From positions 23,671-87,670 of the forward strand of contig CAMDGH010000001.1 of NCBI GenBank assembly GCA_945897755.1: a stretch of DNA of 64,000 nt, in the 5' to 3' direction. The DNA is from Chryseobacterium gleum. GTDB taxonomy: Bacteria; Bacteroidota; Bacteroidia; Flavobacteriales_D; Crocinitomicaceae. A program made the position numbers and the translations under genes. Under the pieces are notes generated by a model. The model searched no databases and had not been told where the DNA came from. It saw only the letters and a program-made list of their open reading frames with translations. Below are positions 44,592 to 55,306 of the stretch, in pieces. Each line of letters begins with the position of its first letter. Position 1 is the stretch's first letter.

Positions 44592-45104
44592 ATGATGAAA
44601 AATAGTACAAAATACCTTACAACCTTTAGTCTTCTTATTCTACTACTCCCGTTTCTACAAACGTGTACAAATCAAGAGCTGAAAAATCCTGAATATGTAG
44701 GCTACGAAAAAAATGTGAAACATATCCCTTTAAATTACAATAAGGAAAAGAGTAACAAAGTAAAAAGTGAAAGCACCTTTAACGGTTATAAAATAGCTTT
44801 TTCAGTCTTTAAAAATGAACCAAAAAAAATAAATTTAGATGATGCTATTTTAGCAGATTATTTTATGTTAACTAGTGTTATAATTTCTATAATTATTTGT
44901 ATACTTTCATTTTTCAATAGATTTAATTTTATCGTGTTTTATGCTACTCTTGCAAATATGTTACTTGTTATATTAAGTATTTATGTGTTTAAAAAATCAG
45001 GAATATTAAGAGAGTTTCATCAAATAAAAGTAGGTTATTATTTGTATACCATTAATTTGATTTTAATCGTTTTATTTTCTAAAAGAAAGATTTATCTAGC
45101 ATAA
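44592..45104 (+). CDS. Hypothetical lipoprotein-like membrane protein (start corrected to 44592)
   Basis: MMKNSTKYLTTFSLLILLLPFLQTCTNQ: signal peptide and lipobox LQTC, then three hydrophobic segments; the ORF-track TTG start at 44568 overlaps the -7 element. Confidence 0.6.
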   Translation: MMKNSTKYLTTFSLLILLLPFLQTCTNQELKNPEYVGYEKNVKHIPLNYNKEKSNKVKSESTFNGYKIAFSVFKNEPKKINLDDAILADYFMLTSVIISIIICILSFFNRFNFIVFYATLANMLLVILSIYVFKKSGILREFHQIKVGYYLYTINLILIVLFSKRKIYLA

Positions 45105-45110
45105 ATCTTT
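45086..45110 (+). terminator. Terminator overlapping the stop codon of the preceding CDS
   Basis: AAAGATTTA-tctagca-TAAATCTTT + T run; TAA stop (45102-45104) lies in the 3' arm. Confidence 0.65.
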
Positions 45111-45149
45111 TTTTAAATATACTCTAATGTCGTTTAGTCTAAAAAGAAA

Positions 45150-45746
45150 TTAACACGTCTTCAAAATCTCATCGATATAATTCAACAAAGGTTCTTTACC
45201 AAATTTCGATTCGCTAGAAGTAGCAAAAACTGGGGGTAATTCTTCCCACTGCTTCAACATTTCCTTTTTATAGCTCAAAATATTTTTTTGTTTTTCTGAA
45301 GAAGATAATTTGTCTAACTTTGTGAAAACCATAGAGAAAGGAATTTCTTTTTCTCCACACCATCCCATAAATTCTAAGTCGATATTTTGCGGAGGTAATC
45401 TTGCATCTAACAATACAAAAGTGTTTAACAAGGTTTTGCGTTGTGTTAAATAAGCCGCAATAAATTCTTCCCACCCATGACGTGCTTTTTTAGAAGCCTT
45501 CGCGAATCCGTATCCTGGTAGATCGACCAAGTACCATTCATTATTGATTTCAAAATGATTGATTAACTGTGTTTTCCCTGGAGTTCCAGAAGTTTTTGCT
45601 AAGCTTTTTTGATTGGTCAACATATTGATTAACGATGACTTACCTACATTAGACCTCCCGATAAATGCGAATTCTGGCTTGTTGTCTTCTGGACAAAGCT
45701 TGTGATCTGAGTTACTCACTTTGAATGTTGCTGTTTTTATGATCAT
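45150..45746 (-). CDS. engB: Ribosome biogenesis GTP-binding protein EngB/YsxC
   Basis: EFAFIGRSNVGKSSLINMLTNQKSLAKTSGTPGKTQLINHF...LVDLPGYGFAK. Confidence 0.97.
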   Translation of the reverse strand: MIIKTATFKVSNSDHKLCPEDNKPEFAFIGRSNVGKSSLINMLTNQKSLAKTSGTPGKTQLINHFEINNEWYLVDLPGYGFAKASKKARHGWEEFIAAYLTQRKTLLNTFVLLDARLPPQNIDLEFMGWCGEKEIPFSMVFTKLDKLSSSEKQKNILSYKKEMLKQWEELPPVFATSSESKFGKEPLLNYIDEILKTC

Positions 45747-45981
45747 ACGGAGTGTTTTTTATGCGAATTTAGTGATTATTTTTAGTCTTTCTGATGTTTG
45801 GTTTTCTAAAGCTTTCCTTGTAGTTGATGCATTGTAATTGAGTTATTTATGGTCTATATTAAAAATAGTTTAACTCTTTTTGCATTAGGATCGTTCAATC
45901 TCTTTTTTGATGTTTCCATCTCTGTCTGAATTTGTTTTTGAGCAACAAAAAAAGATTAAGTTTTCCACATAAATTTATATT

Positions 45982-46001
45982 TTACCACTTTATACCACTT
46001 T
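45982..46001 (-). promoter_or_regulatory. Candidate MraZ-box pair (distal)
   Basis: Minus strand AAAGTGGTAT-AAAGTGGTAA: two 10-bp direct repeats. Confidence 0.4.
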
Positions 46002-46089
46002 CATTTATATGAGTTATATATATGATATACATAGTTTTATGTTTAAAAATGCAACCTTTTAGTATGTTTAATCGTACGAAGTTATTAAC

Positions 46090-46119
46090 ATAGTGTAAAA
46101 GAGTGGTAATAAGTGGATG
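46090..46119 (+). promoter_or_regulatory. Candidate MraZ-box triplet (proximal operator)
   Basis: ATAGTGTAAA-AGAGTGGTAA-TAAGTGGATG: three 10-bp-spaced repeats, 33 nt before mraZ ATG. Confidence 0.5.
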
Positions 46120-46152
46120 AAACTTCACTAAATTTACCCATTATTAATTGTT

Positions 46153-46614
46153 ATGGCTGGTTTAGTAGGAGAATATGAGGTTAGGTTGGATGCCAAAGGG
46201 CGTTTCCTGTTTCCTTCGTCGTTGCGTAAGCAATTGTCTCCTGCTGCCCAAGAAAAATTTATGTTGAACAAAGGTTTTGAGGAATGTTTAACACTTTATC
46301 CAATGAATGAATGGGATAGATTAAGTGGAAAGCTGTCTAAAATGAATTTGTTTAAGCCAAAAAACAGGATGTTCTACCGTCTATTTCATCAAGGAGCGAA
46401 GTCAATTGCGCTTGATGGGGTCGGAAGGGTTTTGATTCCTTCTTCTTTGATGGAGAGAGTTGGTTTAGATAAAGACGTGATGCTCATAGCCTATAATGAT
46501 CGCATAGAAATTTGGGATAAAACCAAGTACTTCGATGTTATTGAAGGGAACATGGCAGATTTTGCTGATTTAGCAGAGGAAGTAATGGGTGATATAAATG
46601 ATGACGACGAATAA
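46153..46614 (+). CDS. mraZ: Division/cell wall cluster transcriptional regulator MraZ
   Basis: GEYEVRLDAKGRFLFPSSLRKQL, second SpoVT/AbrB-like repeat LDGVGRVLIPSSL. Confidence 0.96.
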   Translation: MAGLVGEYEVRLDAKGRFLFPSSLRKQLSPAAQEKFMLNKGFEECLTLYPMNEWDRLSGKLSKMNLFKPKNRMFYRLFHQGAKSIALDGVGRVLIPSSLMERVGLDKDVMLIAYNDRIEIWDKTKYFDVIEGNMADFADLAEEVMGDINDDDE

Positions 46615-47521
46615 AGAGGTTTACCACGTTCCAGTTTTACTTGATGCTTGTTTGGATGGTTTAAAAATCAATCCTGACGGGGTATACGTAGATGTTACCT
46701 TCGGTGGTGGTGGTCACTCGAAAGCTATTTTTTCAAAATTATCAGAAAAAGGTCAATTGATTGCCTTTGACCAGGATCCAGATGCGCAAAAGAATGCATG
46801 GGATTCACCTAACTTCAATTTAATTCCTTCCAATTTCGCCTTTTTAAAAAATCATTTACGCGCCTTAGGAATTGATAAGGTTGATGGTGTTTTAGCTGAT
46901 TTAGGTGTTTCTTCCCATCAGTTTGATGAAGGGAAACGTGGTTTTTCAATTCGTTCCAATGATCCTTTAGATATGAGGATGAATCAAATGGGTTCTTTTT
47001 CAGCATTTAATTTAGTTAACGAATATGAAGAAGATGAGTTGATCGTTATTCTTAGGAAGTTTGGAGAGGTTTCTTCACCGGGAAAAGTTGCTGGGACTAT
47101 TTGCAGGGGCAGGCAAGCACGCCCGATCAAAACTACAGGTGAGTTAATGGATATTCTTGCGCCTATAGCTCCAAAATTCAAAGAACATAAGTTTTATGCC
47201 CAAGTTTTTCAGGCGATTCGTATGGAGGTGAATAAGGAGTTAGATGTGTTGGAAAAGTTTTTATTGCAAACGCAGGATGTGCTCAAGCCTGGAGGCAGAT
47301 TGGTTGTAATGTCTTATCATTCCCTGGAAGATCGCTTGGTAAAAAATTATATTAAACGTGGAAATCTAGATGGTTCAATAGAAAAAGATTTTTACGGAAA
47401 TATATTAAAGCCTTTTATTGACATTACGAGAAAGCCTATTTCTCCATCTGTTGTTGAGGTTGAGCAAAATTCAAGAGCTAGAAGTGCAAAATTAAGAATA
47501 GCAGAGAGAAGCAATGGATAA
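46598..47521 (+). CDS. rsmH: 16S rRNA (cytosine1402-N4)-methyltransferase RsmH
   Basis: HVPVLLDACLDGL, VDVTFGGGGHSKAI, GVLADLGVSSHQFD, GGRLVVMSYHSLEDR. Confidence 0.98.
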   Translation: MMTTNKEVYHVPVLLDACLDGLKINPDGVYVDVTFGGGGHSKAIFSKLSEKGQLIAFDQDPDAQKNAWDSPNFNLIPSNFAFLKNHLRALGIDKVDGVLADLGVSSHQFDEGKRGFSIRSNDPLDMRMNQMGSFSAFNLVNEYEEDELIVILRKFGEVSSPGKVAGTICRGRQARPIKTTGELMDILAPIAPKFKEHKFYAQVFQAIRMEVNKELDVLEKFLLQTQDVLKPGGRLVVMSYHSLEDRLVKNYIKRGNLDGSIEKDFYGNILKPFIDITRKPISPSVVEVEQNSRARSAKLRIAERSNG

Positions 47522-47930
47522 TGAATATGTTGAGCCAGGTAAGCAGGATTCTGAGAATACTACTAAACCGAAAATTAAAAAAGTGAAAAAAGCGCAAAAG
47601 CGTTCTCAATCTTTTCATGTGATTATTCAGCTATTGAATGGCGAATTCCTTATGAAAGATTTTGTAGTTAAAAATTTAACCTATGTTTTTTTTGTGTTTC
47701 TATTATTGATATTGGTTATTTCTAAAGGTTATTATGCGAAAAGCTTGGTTGAAAGCATTGACACTATTCAAAAAGATACGAATGCGAAAACTGCTCAATA
47801 TGTTGAATTAAAAGCGCGTCTTGAGTATCAGACGAGAAGAAATGAATTAGTGAGAAGATTGAATCCGGTAGGCTTGTTTGAAACAAAGAAGCCAGCTAAA
47901 GTAATTAGAATTAAAAAGGGAACGAAGTGA
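47514..47930 (+). CDS. ftsL: FtsL-like cell division protein
   Basis: Short single-TM protein with coiled coil between rsmH and ftsI. Confidence 0.8.
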   Translation: MDNEYVEPGKQDSENTTKPKIKKVKKAQKRSQSFHVIIQLLNGEFLMKDFVVKNLTYVFFVFLLLILVISKGYYAKSLVESIDTIQKDTNAKTAQYVELKARLEYQTRRNELVRRLNPVGLFETKKPAKVIRIKKGTK

Positions 47931-50062
47931 CTGATAAACAATCCATAGCGCTTAGAGTCTATTTTGTTGGTTTTGTATTTATTGCAGCTCTTTTATGCGT
48001 TGTTTTTGAAACCTTTTCTATTCAAATGGATGAATATAATCCTGAGTTTAAAACAAATTCGAAATACAACAAAAAAATACCAGTACGTATCTCTAAGAGA
48101 ACACCTCGGATGGGGGATATCCTCGATATGAATGGTATTTCAATGGTGACCTCTATTTCTTTTTTTGATATTTATATGGACCCGACGGTTCCAAGTAAAG
48201 AAGTCTTTGATTCTGAGATTACTGATTTGTGTGAGAAATTAAGTGATTTGTTTCCAGAGGATATTGATCAGCGTGATTTTGAAAATAAAGTGCGTAATGC
48301 GCGTGAAAGAGATCAAAAATATTTATTAGTCAGAAAAAAGGTGACTAATGAGCAACGAAACAGGATAAAAGAGTTCCCGATTTTTAAATTAGGTAGAAAT
48401 AAGGGTGGATTAATTGATTTTATTGAGAATAGCATTAGAAAACGTCCTTTTGGAGATTTGATGAGTCGTACTTTAGGATATTATAAAGTGCTTAAAAATA
48501 ATGAGGTTTTGCGTGTAGGTATTGAAGGGGCGTTTTATGAATACTTGAAAGGGGAAGAAGGGGAAGAGATTGAACAAAGAATTTCAACGGGTTGGAAAAA
48601 AACGGGTCAGGTAATCAAAACGTCTGTTGAAGGAGCAAATGTGGTAACTTCAATTGACAAGGAAATTCAAGAAGTTGCACACAATGAATTATACACTCAA
48701 TTAAGAGATCAAAATGCAACGAGTGGATGCGCTATCGTCATGGAGGTTAAAACTGGTTTCATAAAAGCGATAGTCAACTTATCCCAAGAAAATGATGAAA
48801 GTCCATCAGGTAAAAAATCAAATGTAAAACCTGTTTTTACAGAACGTTATAATCAAGCCATTGGATCTAGAGAGGTTCCCGGTTCTACTTTTAAGTTAGC
48901 TTCTTTAATGGCGGGGCTTGAAGACGATAAATTTAAAATCTCGGATGAAGTTCAGGGGGCTAGTTTGTATCGTTTTAATGGACTAACCTTGCATGAAGTT
49001 AAAGGTCATAACTATGGTAAAATGACTATCCAACAAGCATTTGAAAAGTCTTCTAATGTTATTGCTAGAATCATATATAGGGCATATCGCGATGAGCCTC
49101 AATTGTTCATTAAGCGTTTAGAACAATTTGGATTAACAGAGTCGTTAGACCTTGATTTAGTCGGTGAGCCAAATCCTAAATTTTATCGACCAGGATCTAA
49201 TAGTTGGCATAATGCGACCCTTGCTTCCATGGCTGTAGGGTATGAGTTTCAACAAACACCTCTTCAAACATTAGCTTTTTATAATGCGGTTGCTAATCAC
49301 GGTAAATTTATGAAGCCTCAATTTGTAAAAAAAATTACGCGTGGTCAAGACCTTGTGAAAGAATTTCAACCCATCGTTTTAAAACAGAAAATTTGTTCAA
49401 TGCAAACATTAGAGATTCTTCAAAAATGTTTAAAAGGAGTTATGACTGATGGAACGGGTAAGAAAATAACCTCTTCTTATTTTGATATTGCAGGTAAAAC
49501 TGGAACTGCAATGATATTAAATGATAAAAGTAAAAAAAGTGAACATGTTTATTTAGCCTCTTTTGTTGGCTATTTCCCAGTCAAAAACCCCCTCTATTCT
49601 TGTATTGTTTCGGTTGAAGCTGTTGGTAATAATGTGTATGGTGGATCAATGTCCGGTAAAGTTTTTTCAGAAATTGCAAATAAAGTCTATGCGACTAGTT
49701 TGAAATATCATAAAGCAATTAATGAAAATGGTGTAAAAAAACATGAGGTTCCTATTTCAAAAAACGGAAATAGTTATGATCTAAAAAAAGCATTAAAAAA
49801 ATTAAATGTTCCATATCGATCTAATACGCATGAAGAATGGGTAAAAACGACTAAAGGGAATGTAGTGGTATTGGATCATGTTGCTTTCAATAAGTCAAAG
49901 GTTCCTAATGTGATTGGAATGACTGCAAAAGATGCCGTAAAGTTAATAGAAACAACTGGAATGTATGTTAGTTTGAGGGGTTATGGTAGGGTTGTGAGTC
50001 AGACTGAGCCTGCAGGGAATCCAGTTTATAAAGGAGGTTTAATTCAATTGAAACTTGAATGA
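47927..50062 (+). CDS. ftsI: Penicillin-binding protein (FtsI/PBP3-type transpeptidase) with C-terminal PASTA domain
   Basis: Active sites REVPGSTFK, SSN, KTGTA; PASTA KVPNVIGMTAKDAVKLIETTG. Confidence 0.95.
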   Translation: MTDKQSIALRVYFVGFVFIAALLCVVFETFSIQMDEYNPEFKTNSKYNKKIPVRISKRTPRMGDILDMNGISMVTSISFFDIYMDPTVPSKEVFDSEITDLCEKLSDLFPEDIDQRDFENKVRNARERDQKYLLVRKKVTNEQRNRIKEFPIFKLGRNKGGLIDFIENSIRKRPFGDLMSRTLGYYKVLKNNEVLRVGIEGAFYEYLKGEEGEEIEQRISTGWKKTGQVIKTSVEGANVVTSIDKEIQEVAHNELYTQLRDQNATSGCAIVMEVKTGFIKAIVNLSQENDESPSGKKSNVKPVFTERYNQAIGSREVPGSTFKLASLMAGLEDDKFKISDEVQGASLYRFNGLTLHEVKGHNYGKMTIQQAFEKSSNVIARIIYRAYRDEPQLFIKRLEQFGLTESLDLDLVGEPNPKFYRPGSNSWHNATLASMAVGYEFQQTPLQTLAFYNAVANHGKFMKPQFVKKITRGQDLVKEFQPIVLKQKICSMQTLEILQKCLKGVMTDGTGKKITSSYFDIAGKTGTAMILNDKSKKSEHVYLASFVGYFPVKNPLYSCIVSVEAVGNNVYGGSMSGKVFSEIANKVYATSLKYHKAINENGVKKHEVPISKNGNSYDLKKALKKLNVPYRSNTHEEWVKTTKGNVVVLDHVAFNKSKVPNVIGMTAKDAVKLIETTGMYVSLRGYGRVVSQTEPAGNPVYKGGLIQLKLE

Positions 50063-51519
50063 TGAATACACTTGAAATCATAACTCTTATTCGGCCAACT
50101 AAGGTTGTTGGTATGGTCAATTTTTCAATCACGGATGTAGTCTTTGATTCTAGGATAGCTTCCTCTTCCTCTTTATTTGTAGCCATTAAAGGGGTGCACG
50201 TAGATGGGCACGATTTCATTTATTCGTTAGCTACTAATGGAGTAAGATTAATTGTTTCAGAAGTTTTTGTTGAGGTCCCAGATAAGTGTTGTTTGTTAAT
50301 TGTAGAAAATTCTGCACGTGCACTGGGTGTAATTGCAGCCGCTTTTTATGGTAATCCATCTAATAAATTAAAACTGATTGGGATTACGGGTACGAATGGG
50401 AAAACAACTTCTGTTACTTTGTTACATGCTTTGTTTTTAGGATTAGGTTACAAGGTAGGCTTACTTTCTACGGTTGTTAATAAGATTGGGCTACAAGAAT
50501 ATCCATCCACACACACTACTCCTGATCCGATTTCCTTAAATAAATTATTAGCTGAAATGGTTTCACAAGGATGTGATTATTGTTTTATGGAGGTAAGCTC
50601 TCATGCTGTTGTTCAAGAAAGAATTGCTGGTCTTTGCTTTCAAGGTGGAGTATTTACAAACATTACGCACGATCATTTAGATTATCATGGAACGTTTAAG
50701 GAATATATTTTTGCTAAAAAAAGATTCTTTGACCAAATGGAAATAGGCGCTTTCGCTTTAACCAATGTTGATGATAAAAATGGTCAGGTGATGATGCAAA
50801 ATACAAAAGCATTGGTTTATTCTTATGCGCTTAAATCACCAGCAGATTTTAAAGTGAAAATTATGGAGAATCAATTCTCAGGATTGGTTTTAAATATAAA
50901 TAATCAAGAAGTTTGGACAAAATTAATAGGATCTTTTAATGCCTATAATTTATTGGTAGTTTATGCCGTCTCTATTTTGTTAGAGCAAGATCCAATTGAA
51001 ACTTTAAGTGTGTTGAGTAACCTTGACTCTGTTGTAGGTCGTTTTCAATATGTTAGAAGTAATACGGGCATCATTGCAATCGTAGATTATGCGCATACGC
51101 CTGATGCGTTAGAAAATGTGTTGCATACGATTGGGTCCATACGATCTCGGAATGAAACTGTTTTTACGGTTATTGGATGCGGAGGGGATAGAGATAAGAC
51201 TAAAAGACCTAAAATGGCATCAATCGCTTGCGATTTAAGTGATAAAGTAATCATTACATCTGATAATCCACGTTCCGAAAATCCAGAAGATATAATAAAG
51301 GATATGATGGAGGGAGTTAGTGGACTACATTTTAAAAAAACACTGTCAATTTCCGATAGGGAACAAGCAATCAAAACAGCTTGTGCAATGGCCTTACCAA
51401 ATGATATTATTCTGATTGCGGGTAAAGGGCATGAGAACTACCAAGAAATTAATGGTGTCAAACATCATTTTGATGATATGGAGATAGTTAAACAATTATT
51501 TATAAAATTAGGAATATAA
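50059..51519 (+). CDS. murE: UDP-N-acetylmuramoyl-L-alanyl-D-glutamate--2,6-diaminopimelate ligase
   Basis: [35 protein letters not shown] (DAP-type DNPR motif). Confidence 0.97.
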   Translation: MMNTLEIITLIRPTKVVGMVNFSITDVVFDSRIASSSSLFVAIKGVHVDGHDFIYSLATNGVRLIVSEVFVEVPDKCCLLIVENSARALGVIAAAFYGNPSNKLKLIGITGTNGKTTSVTLLHALFLGLGYKVGLLSTVVNKIGLQEYPSTHTTPDPISLNKLLAEMVSQGCDYCFMEVSSHAVVQERIAGLCFQGGVFTNITHDHLDYHGTFKEYIFAKKRFFDQMEIGAFALTNVDDKNGQVMMQNTKALVYSYALKSPADFKVKIMENQFSGLVLNINNQEVWTKLIGSFNAYNLLVVYAVSILLEQDPIETLSVLSNLDSVVGRFQYVRSNTGIIAIVDYAHTPDALENVLHTIGSIRSRNETVFTVIGCGGDRDKTKRPKMASIACDLSDKVIITSDNPRSENPEDIIKDMMEGVSGLHFKKTLSISDREQAIKTACAMALPNDIILIAGKGHENYQEINGVKHHFDDMEIVKQLFIKLGI

Positions 51520-52766
51520 TGTTGTATTATTTATTTGATTTCTTAGACAAGATGAATTTTCCAGGGGCTGGATTATTTCATTTTATTTCTTTTCGTGCTG
51601 CTTTAGCATTGATAAGCTCTTTAATAATCTCAGTCGTTTTTGGTAAGAAATTGATCAATTTATTGAGGAATCAACAAATTGGTGAAACGGTTCGAGATTT
51701 AGGTTTGTCTGGTCAAATTGAAAAGTCAGGTACTCCAACAATGGGTGGACTAATCATTTTAAGCGCAATTATAATACCAACCTTGCTATTCGCTAAGCTT
51801 CACAATATATATGTGATTACAATGTTGATTACTACTGTTTGGCTTGGTTTAATCGGTTTTATTGACGATTATATTAAAGTTTTTAGAAAAAACAAAGACG
51901 GACTTGCAGGGAAGTTTAAAATTGTCGGACAAGTTGGAGTAGGAATAATTGTAGGTTGTATTTTATATTTTAATAATGATGTTAAAGTTCATAAGCTAGT
52001 CCATAATTCACATGTGTTGAGCCCTGAAGAACGTCTTGTAAATCATCATCATACTGATTTAGTAAAGGATGCTCATTTTAAGTGGATTGAAACCCGAGAT
52101 ATGACGACTACTATTCCTTTTGTTAAAGGAAATGAATTCAATTATAATTGGTTGATTAAGGATTCTAACAAATCTTGGGGATGGTTGATTTTTATTCCGG
52201 TTGTGATTTTTATTGTAATTGCGGTCTCTAATGGGGCTAATATAACCGATGGTTTAGATGGATTGGCAACAGGAACTTCTGCGATTATTGGACTTGCATT
52301 AGCTGTATTTGCTTATGTGAGTTCTAATGTCCGTTTTGCAGATTATTTAGATGTGATGTATATTCCAAGGGCAGAGGAGTTGGTTATTTTCATTGCCGCT
52401 TTTGTTGGTTCCTGTATTGGTTTTTTGTGGTATAATTCATATCCAGCTCAAGTTTTTATGGGAGACACAGGTAGTTTGGCTCTGGGTGGTATTGTTGCAG
52501 TATTTGCTATATCTATTCGAAAAGAGTTATTGATTCCTATTTTGTGTGGTGTATTTTTAATCGAGAATCTTTCGGTCATGATTCAAGTGGGGTATTTTAA
52601 GTATACCAAAAAACGATTCGGTGAAGGAAGGAGGGTTTTCCTGATGGCTCCTCTTCACCATCATTATCAAAAGTCAGGAATTCATGAAGCGAAAATTGTT
52701 TCTCGCTTTTGGATTATTGCGGTCCTTCTTGCTGTAATTACAATTGTAACTCTTAAAGTGAGATAA
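51519..52766 (+). CDS. mraY: Phospho-N-acetylmuramoyl-pentapeptide-transferase
   Basis: [56 protein letters not shown]. Confidence 0.97.
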   Translation: MLYYLFDFLDKMNFPGAGLFHFISFRAALALISSLIISVVFGKKLINLLRNQQIGETVRDLGLSGQIEKSGTPTMGGLIILSAIIIPTLLFAKLHNIYVITMLITTVWLGLIGFIDDYIKVFRKNKDGLAGKFKIVGQVGVGIIVGCILYFNNDVKVHKLVHNSHVLSPEERLVNHHHTDLVKDAHFKWIETRDMTTTIPFVKGNEFNYNWLIKDSNKSWGWLIFIPVVIFIVIAVSNGANITDGLDGLATGTSAIIGLALAVFAYVSSNVRFADYLDVMYIPRAEELVIFIAAFVGSCIGFLWYNSYPAQVFMGDTGSLALGGIVAVFAISIRKELLIPILCGVFLIENLSVMIQVGYFKYTKKRFGEGRRVFLMAPLHHHYQKSGIHEAKIVSRFWIIAVLLAVITIVTLKVR

Positions 52767-52768
52767 TA

Positions 52769-54112
52769 ATGGAAGGAAAAGGGAAATTCATTGTAATTCT
52801 TGGTGGTGGTGAAAGTGGTGTTGGTGCTGCTATTCTTGCCATTAAAAAAGAATGGACTGTTTTTGTTTCTGATTCGGGATCGATTAAAGATGAGTTTAAA
52901 TTAGAACTTGATGATTATGGTATTCTATGGGAGGAACAAGGTCATTCTTTAGATAAAATGCAAAACAGTGATTTGGTAGTTAAATCACCGGGGATACCAG
53001 ATTCTTCAAGTATTGTAAGGTTTTTCAAGGATAAAAGCATTCCTATTATTTCAGAAATAGAATTTGGTGGTTTTTACTGTAATGCTAAAACCGTTTGTAT
53101 TACTGGAAGTAACGGTAAAACGACTACTACGATGTTAATTTACCATATTTTTAAAAAGGCAAATATCAATGTGGGTCTTGCTGGTAATGTAGGAAAAAGT
53201 TTTGCCAAGCAAGTTGCAGTTGAAAAATTTGACTGGTATGTATTAGAATTAAGTTCATTTCAATTAGATGGCATGTATACATTTCAAGCTGATATCGCTG
53301 TTTTGTTAAATATTACGCCTGATCATTTAGATAGATACGATTACAATATGCAACACTATGTTGATTCTAAGTTACGTATCATACAAAATCAAACACCTCA
53401 ACATTATTTCATTTACAATGCTGACGATGAGTTAATTGTGAATGAGATAAATAAAAAAAATATGCAATCTACGATGTTGCCTTTCAGTATCATTAAGGAA
53501 TTGGAAGTAGGCGCATACAGTATAAATAATCAAATAATCATAAATATAAAAGATCCAATTATTATGTCAATCCACGATTTAGCTTTAAAAGGGAAACACA
53601 ACACCCAAAATTCACTTGCTTCTGGAATAGCAGCTCGTTTAGTAGATATTCGCAAAGATGTTGTGAGAGAAAGTTTCACTGATTTTGTAAATGTTGAACA
53701 TCGCTTAGAATTTGTTGCGAAAGTTCATGGAATTTCATTCATAAATGATTCGAAAGCAACTAATGTAAATTCTACTTGGTTTGCATTGGAAAGTATGGAA
53801 AACCAAACGGTATGGATTGTTGGGGGTGTTGATAAAGGGAATGACTACGCTGAGTTAACGGACCTAGTGAAAGAAAAAGTGAAGGCAATTATTTGTCTTG
53901 GTCACGACAATAAAAAAATTATCGATGCCTTTTCAGGTTTTGTAGATACGATTGTTGAAGCTGGATCTGCAATTGAGGCGGTTGCCTATGGATATCGCTT
54001 AGCTAAAAAAGATGAAACGGTTTTACTTTCTCCTGCATGTGCAAGTTTCGATTTGTTTGAAAATTATGAAGATAGAGGAAATCAATTTAAATCGGCTGTA
54101 AAGTCTTTGTAA
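52769..54112 (+). CDS. murD: UDP-N-acetylmuramoylalanine--D-glutamate ligase
   Basis: GGGESGVGAA, ITGSNGKTTTTMLI, NDSKATNVNSTWFALES. Confidence 0.97.
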   Translation: MEGKGKFIVILGGGESGVGAAILAIKKEWTVFVSDSGSIKDEFKLELDDYGILWEEQGHSLDKMQNSDLVVKSPGIPDSSSIVRFFKDKSIPIISEIEFGGFYCNAKTVCITGSNGKTTTTMLIYHIFKKANINVGLAGNVGKSFAKQVAVEKFDWYVLELSSFQLDGMYTFQADIAVLLNITPDHLDRYDYNMQHYVDSKLRIIQNQTPQHYFIYNADDELIVNEINKKNMQSTMLPFSIIKELEVGAYSINNQIIINIKDPIIMSIHDLALKGKHNTQNSLASGIAARLVDIRKDVVRESFTDFVNVEHRLEFVAKVHGISFINDSKATNVNSTWFALESMENQTVWIVGGVDKGNDYAELTDLVKEKVKAIICLGHDNKKIIDAFSGFVDTIVEAGSAIEAVAYGYRLAKKDETVLLSPACASFDLFENYEDRGNQFKSAVKSL

Positions 54113-54128
54113 TTTTAAATAAATTAAT

Positions 54129-55304
54129 TTGTTTCAATTATTTAAATACCTTAAAGGAGACCGTGCAATCTGGGTAATTTCAATTGTATTACTAGGGTTT
54201 TCAATGGTAAGTGTGTTCAGTTTTGTTCCTATTCTTGTGAAAATCGAGAAGGGTTCAACACCGTATCATTTCTTATTAAAACATATGTTTTATGTTTTAA
54301 TTGGATTTGCAGCTATGTTTTTTATTCATAGAAAAGATCCAATTATTTTTTCCAAATATGCCAAGCTTGCCTTAATTGTTTCTATTATTCTCCTTCTTTA
54401 TACAATGGTTTTTGGAACAAAAGTAAATGATGCAGGAAGGTGGATTAAAATCCCATTTATTGGATTAACATTCCAATCATCAGATTTTGCTAAACTTGGA
54501 TTAATTATTTATTTATCGAAGGTTTTAGCCAAACGAAAAGATGATTTTAAAAACTGGAAATCAGGATTTTGGAATGTTATTGGGCCAATTGCATTCGTTT
54601 GTATTTTAATCCTAAAGGATAATTTTTCTACGGCCATTCTTTTGTTTATGATGTGTTTCATTTTACTTTTTATTGGTAGGTATCCGATTAAAAAAATGTT
54701 AGCTGCAATTGGTTCTGGTATGGCTATTGCGTTACTTTTGGTAGGTCTTCATATTGCTCTTCCAAGCGTAAATATCCTGCCGAGGTATGAAACTTGGAAA
54801 AACCGGATATTAAATCGCATGGAAAGTGATCGCAATGTGTTAGCGAATGCCCAGTCTAAAAATGCGGAATTAGCAATTTATAATGGTGGTTTTATTGGAC
54901 AAGGGGTAGGTGATGGAAAGTTAAAGGAATACTTACCCGAAGCTTATGCAGATTTCTATTATTCTAGTTTTGTTGAGGAGTTTGGATCGCTCGCTGCAAT
55001 TGGTTTAATTTTTATTTATGCGTTATTAATGTTTAGGACTATTCGGATTGGACTTAAGTCAGATAAGGCCTTTGAGACTTTTTTGTGTGTAGGAATTGCA
55101 ATTTTATTGTTAACACAAGCTACCGTTAATATGATGGTGTGTACAGGCATTTTTCCTGTAACGGGACAAAATATGCCTTTGCTTGCAATGGGAGGATCGG
55201 CCTTAATTATGACATGTGTTTCTATTGGGATCATTCAATCGGTTGCAAGTCGTTTGAAAAATACTGAAAATCAGTCGGAAAGTGAAAATAGTATCGAAGT
55301 TTAA
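54129..55304 (+). CDS. ftsW: Lipid II polymerase/cell division protein FtsW (TTG start)
   Basis: SEDS family: multi-TM, YSSFVEEFGSLAAIGLI, TGIFPVTGQNMPLLAMGGSALI. Confidence 0.96.
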   Translation: MFQLFKYLKGDRAIWVISIVLLGFSMVSVFSFVPILVKIEKGSTPYHFLLKHMFYVLIGFAAMFFIHRKDPIIFSKYAKLALIVSIILLLYTMVFGTKVNDAGRWIKIPFIGLTFQSSDFAKLGLIIYLSKVLAKRKDDFKNWKSGFWNVIGPIAFVCILILKDNFSTAILLFMMCFILLFIGRYPIKKMLAAIGSGMAIALLLVGLHIALPSVNILPRYETWKNRILNRMESDRNVLANAQSKNAELAIYNGGFIGQGVGDGKLKEYLPEAYADFYYSSFVEEFGSLAAIGLIFIYALLMFRTIRIGLKSDKAFETFLCVGIAILLLTQATVNMMVCTGIFPVTGQNMPLLAMGGSALIMTCVSIGIIQSVASRLKNTENQSESENSIEV

Positions 55305-55306
55305 AT

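Noticed and set aside
51960-52160. Periplasmic insertion in MraY ([34 protein letters not shown])
   Set aside because: Bacteroidota MraY proteins commonly carry an extended loop here; not considered unusual without an alignment
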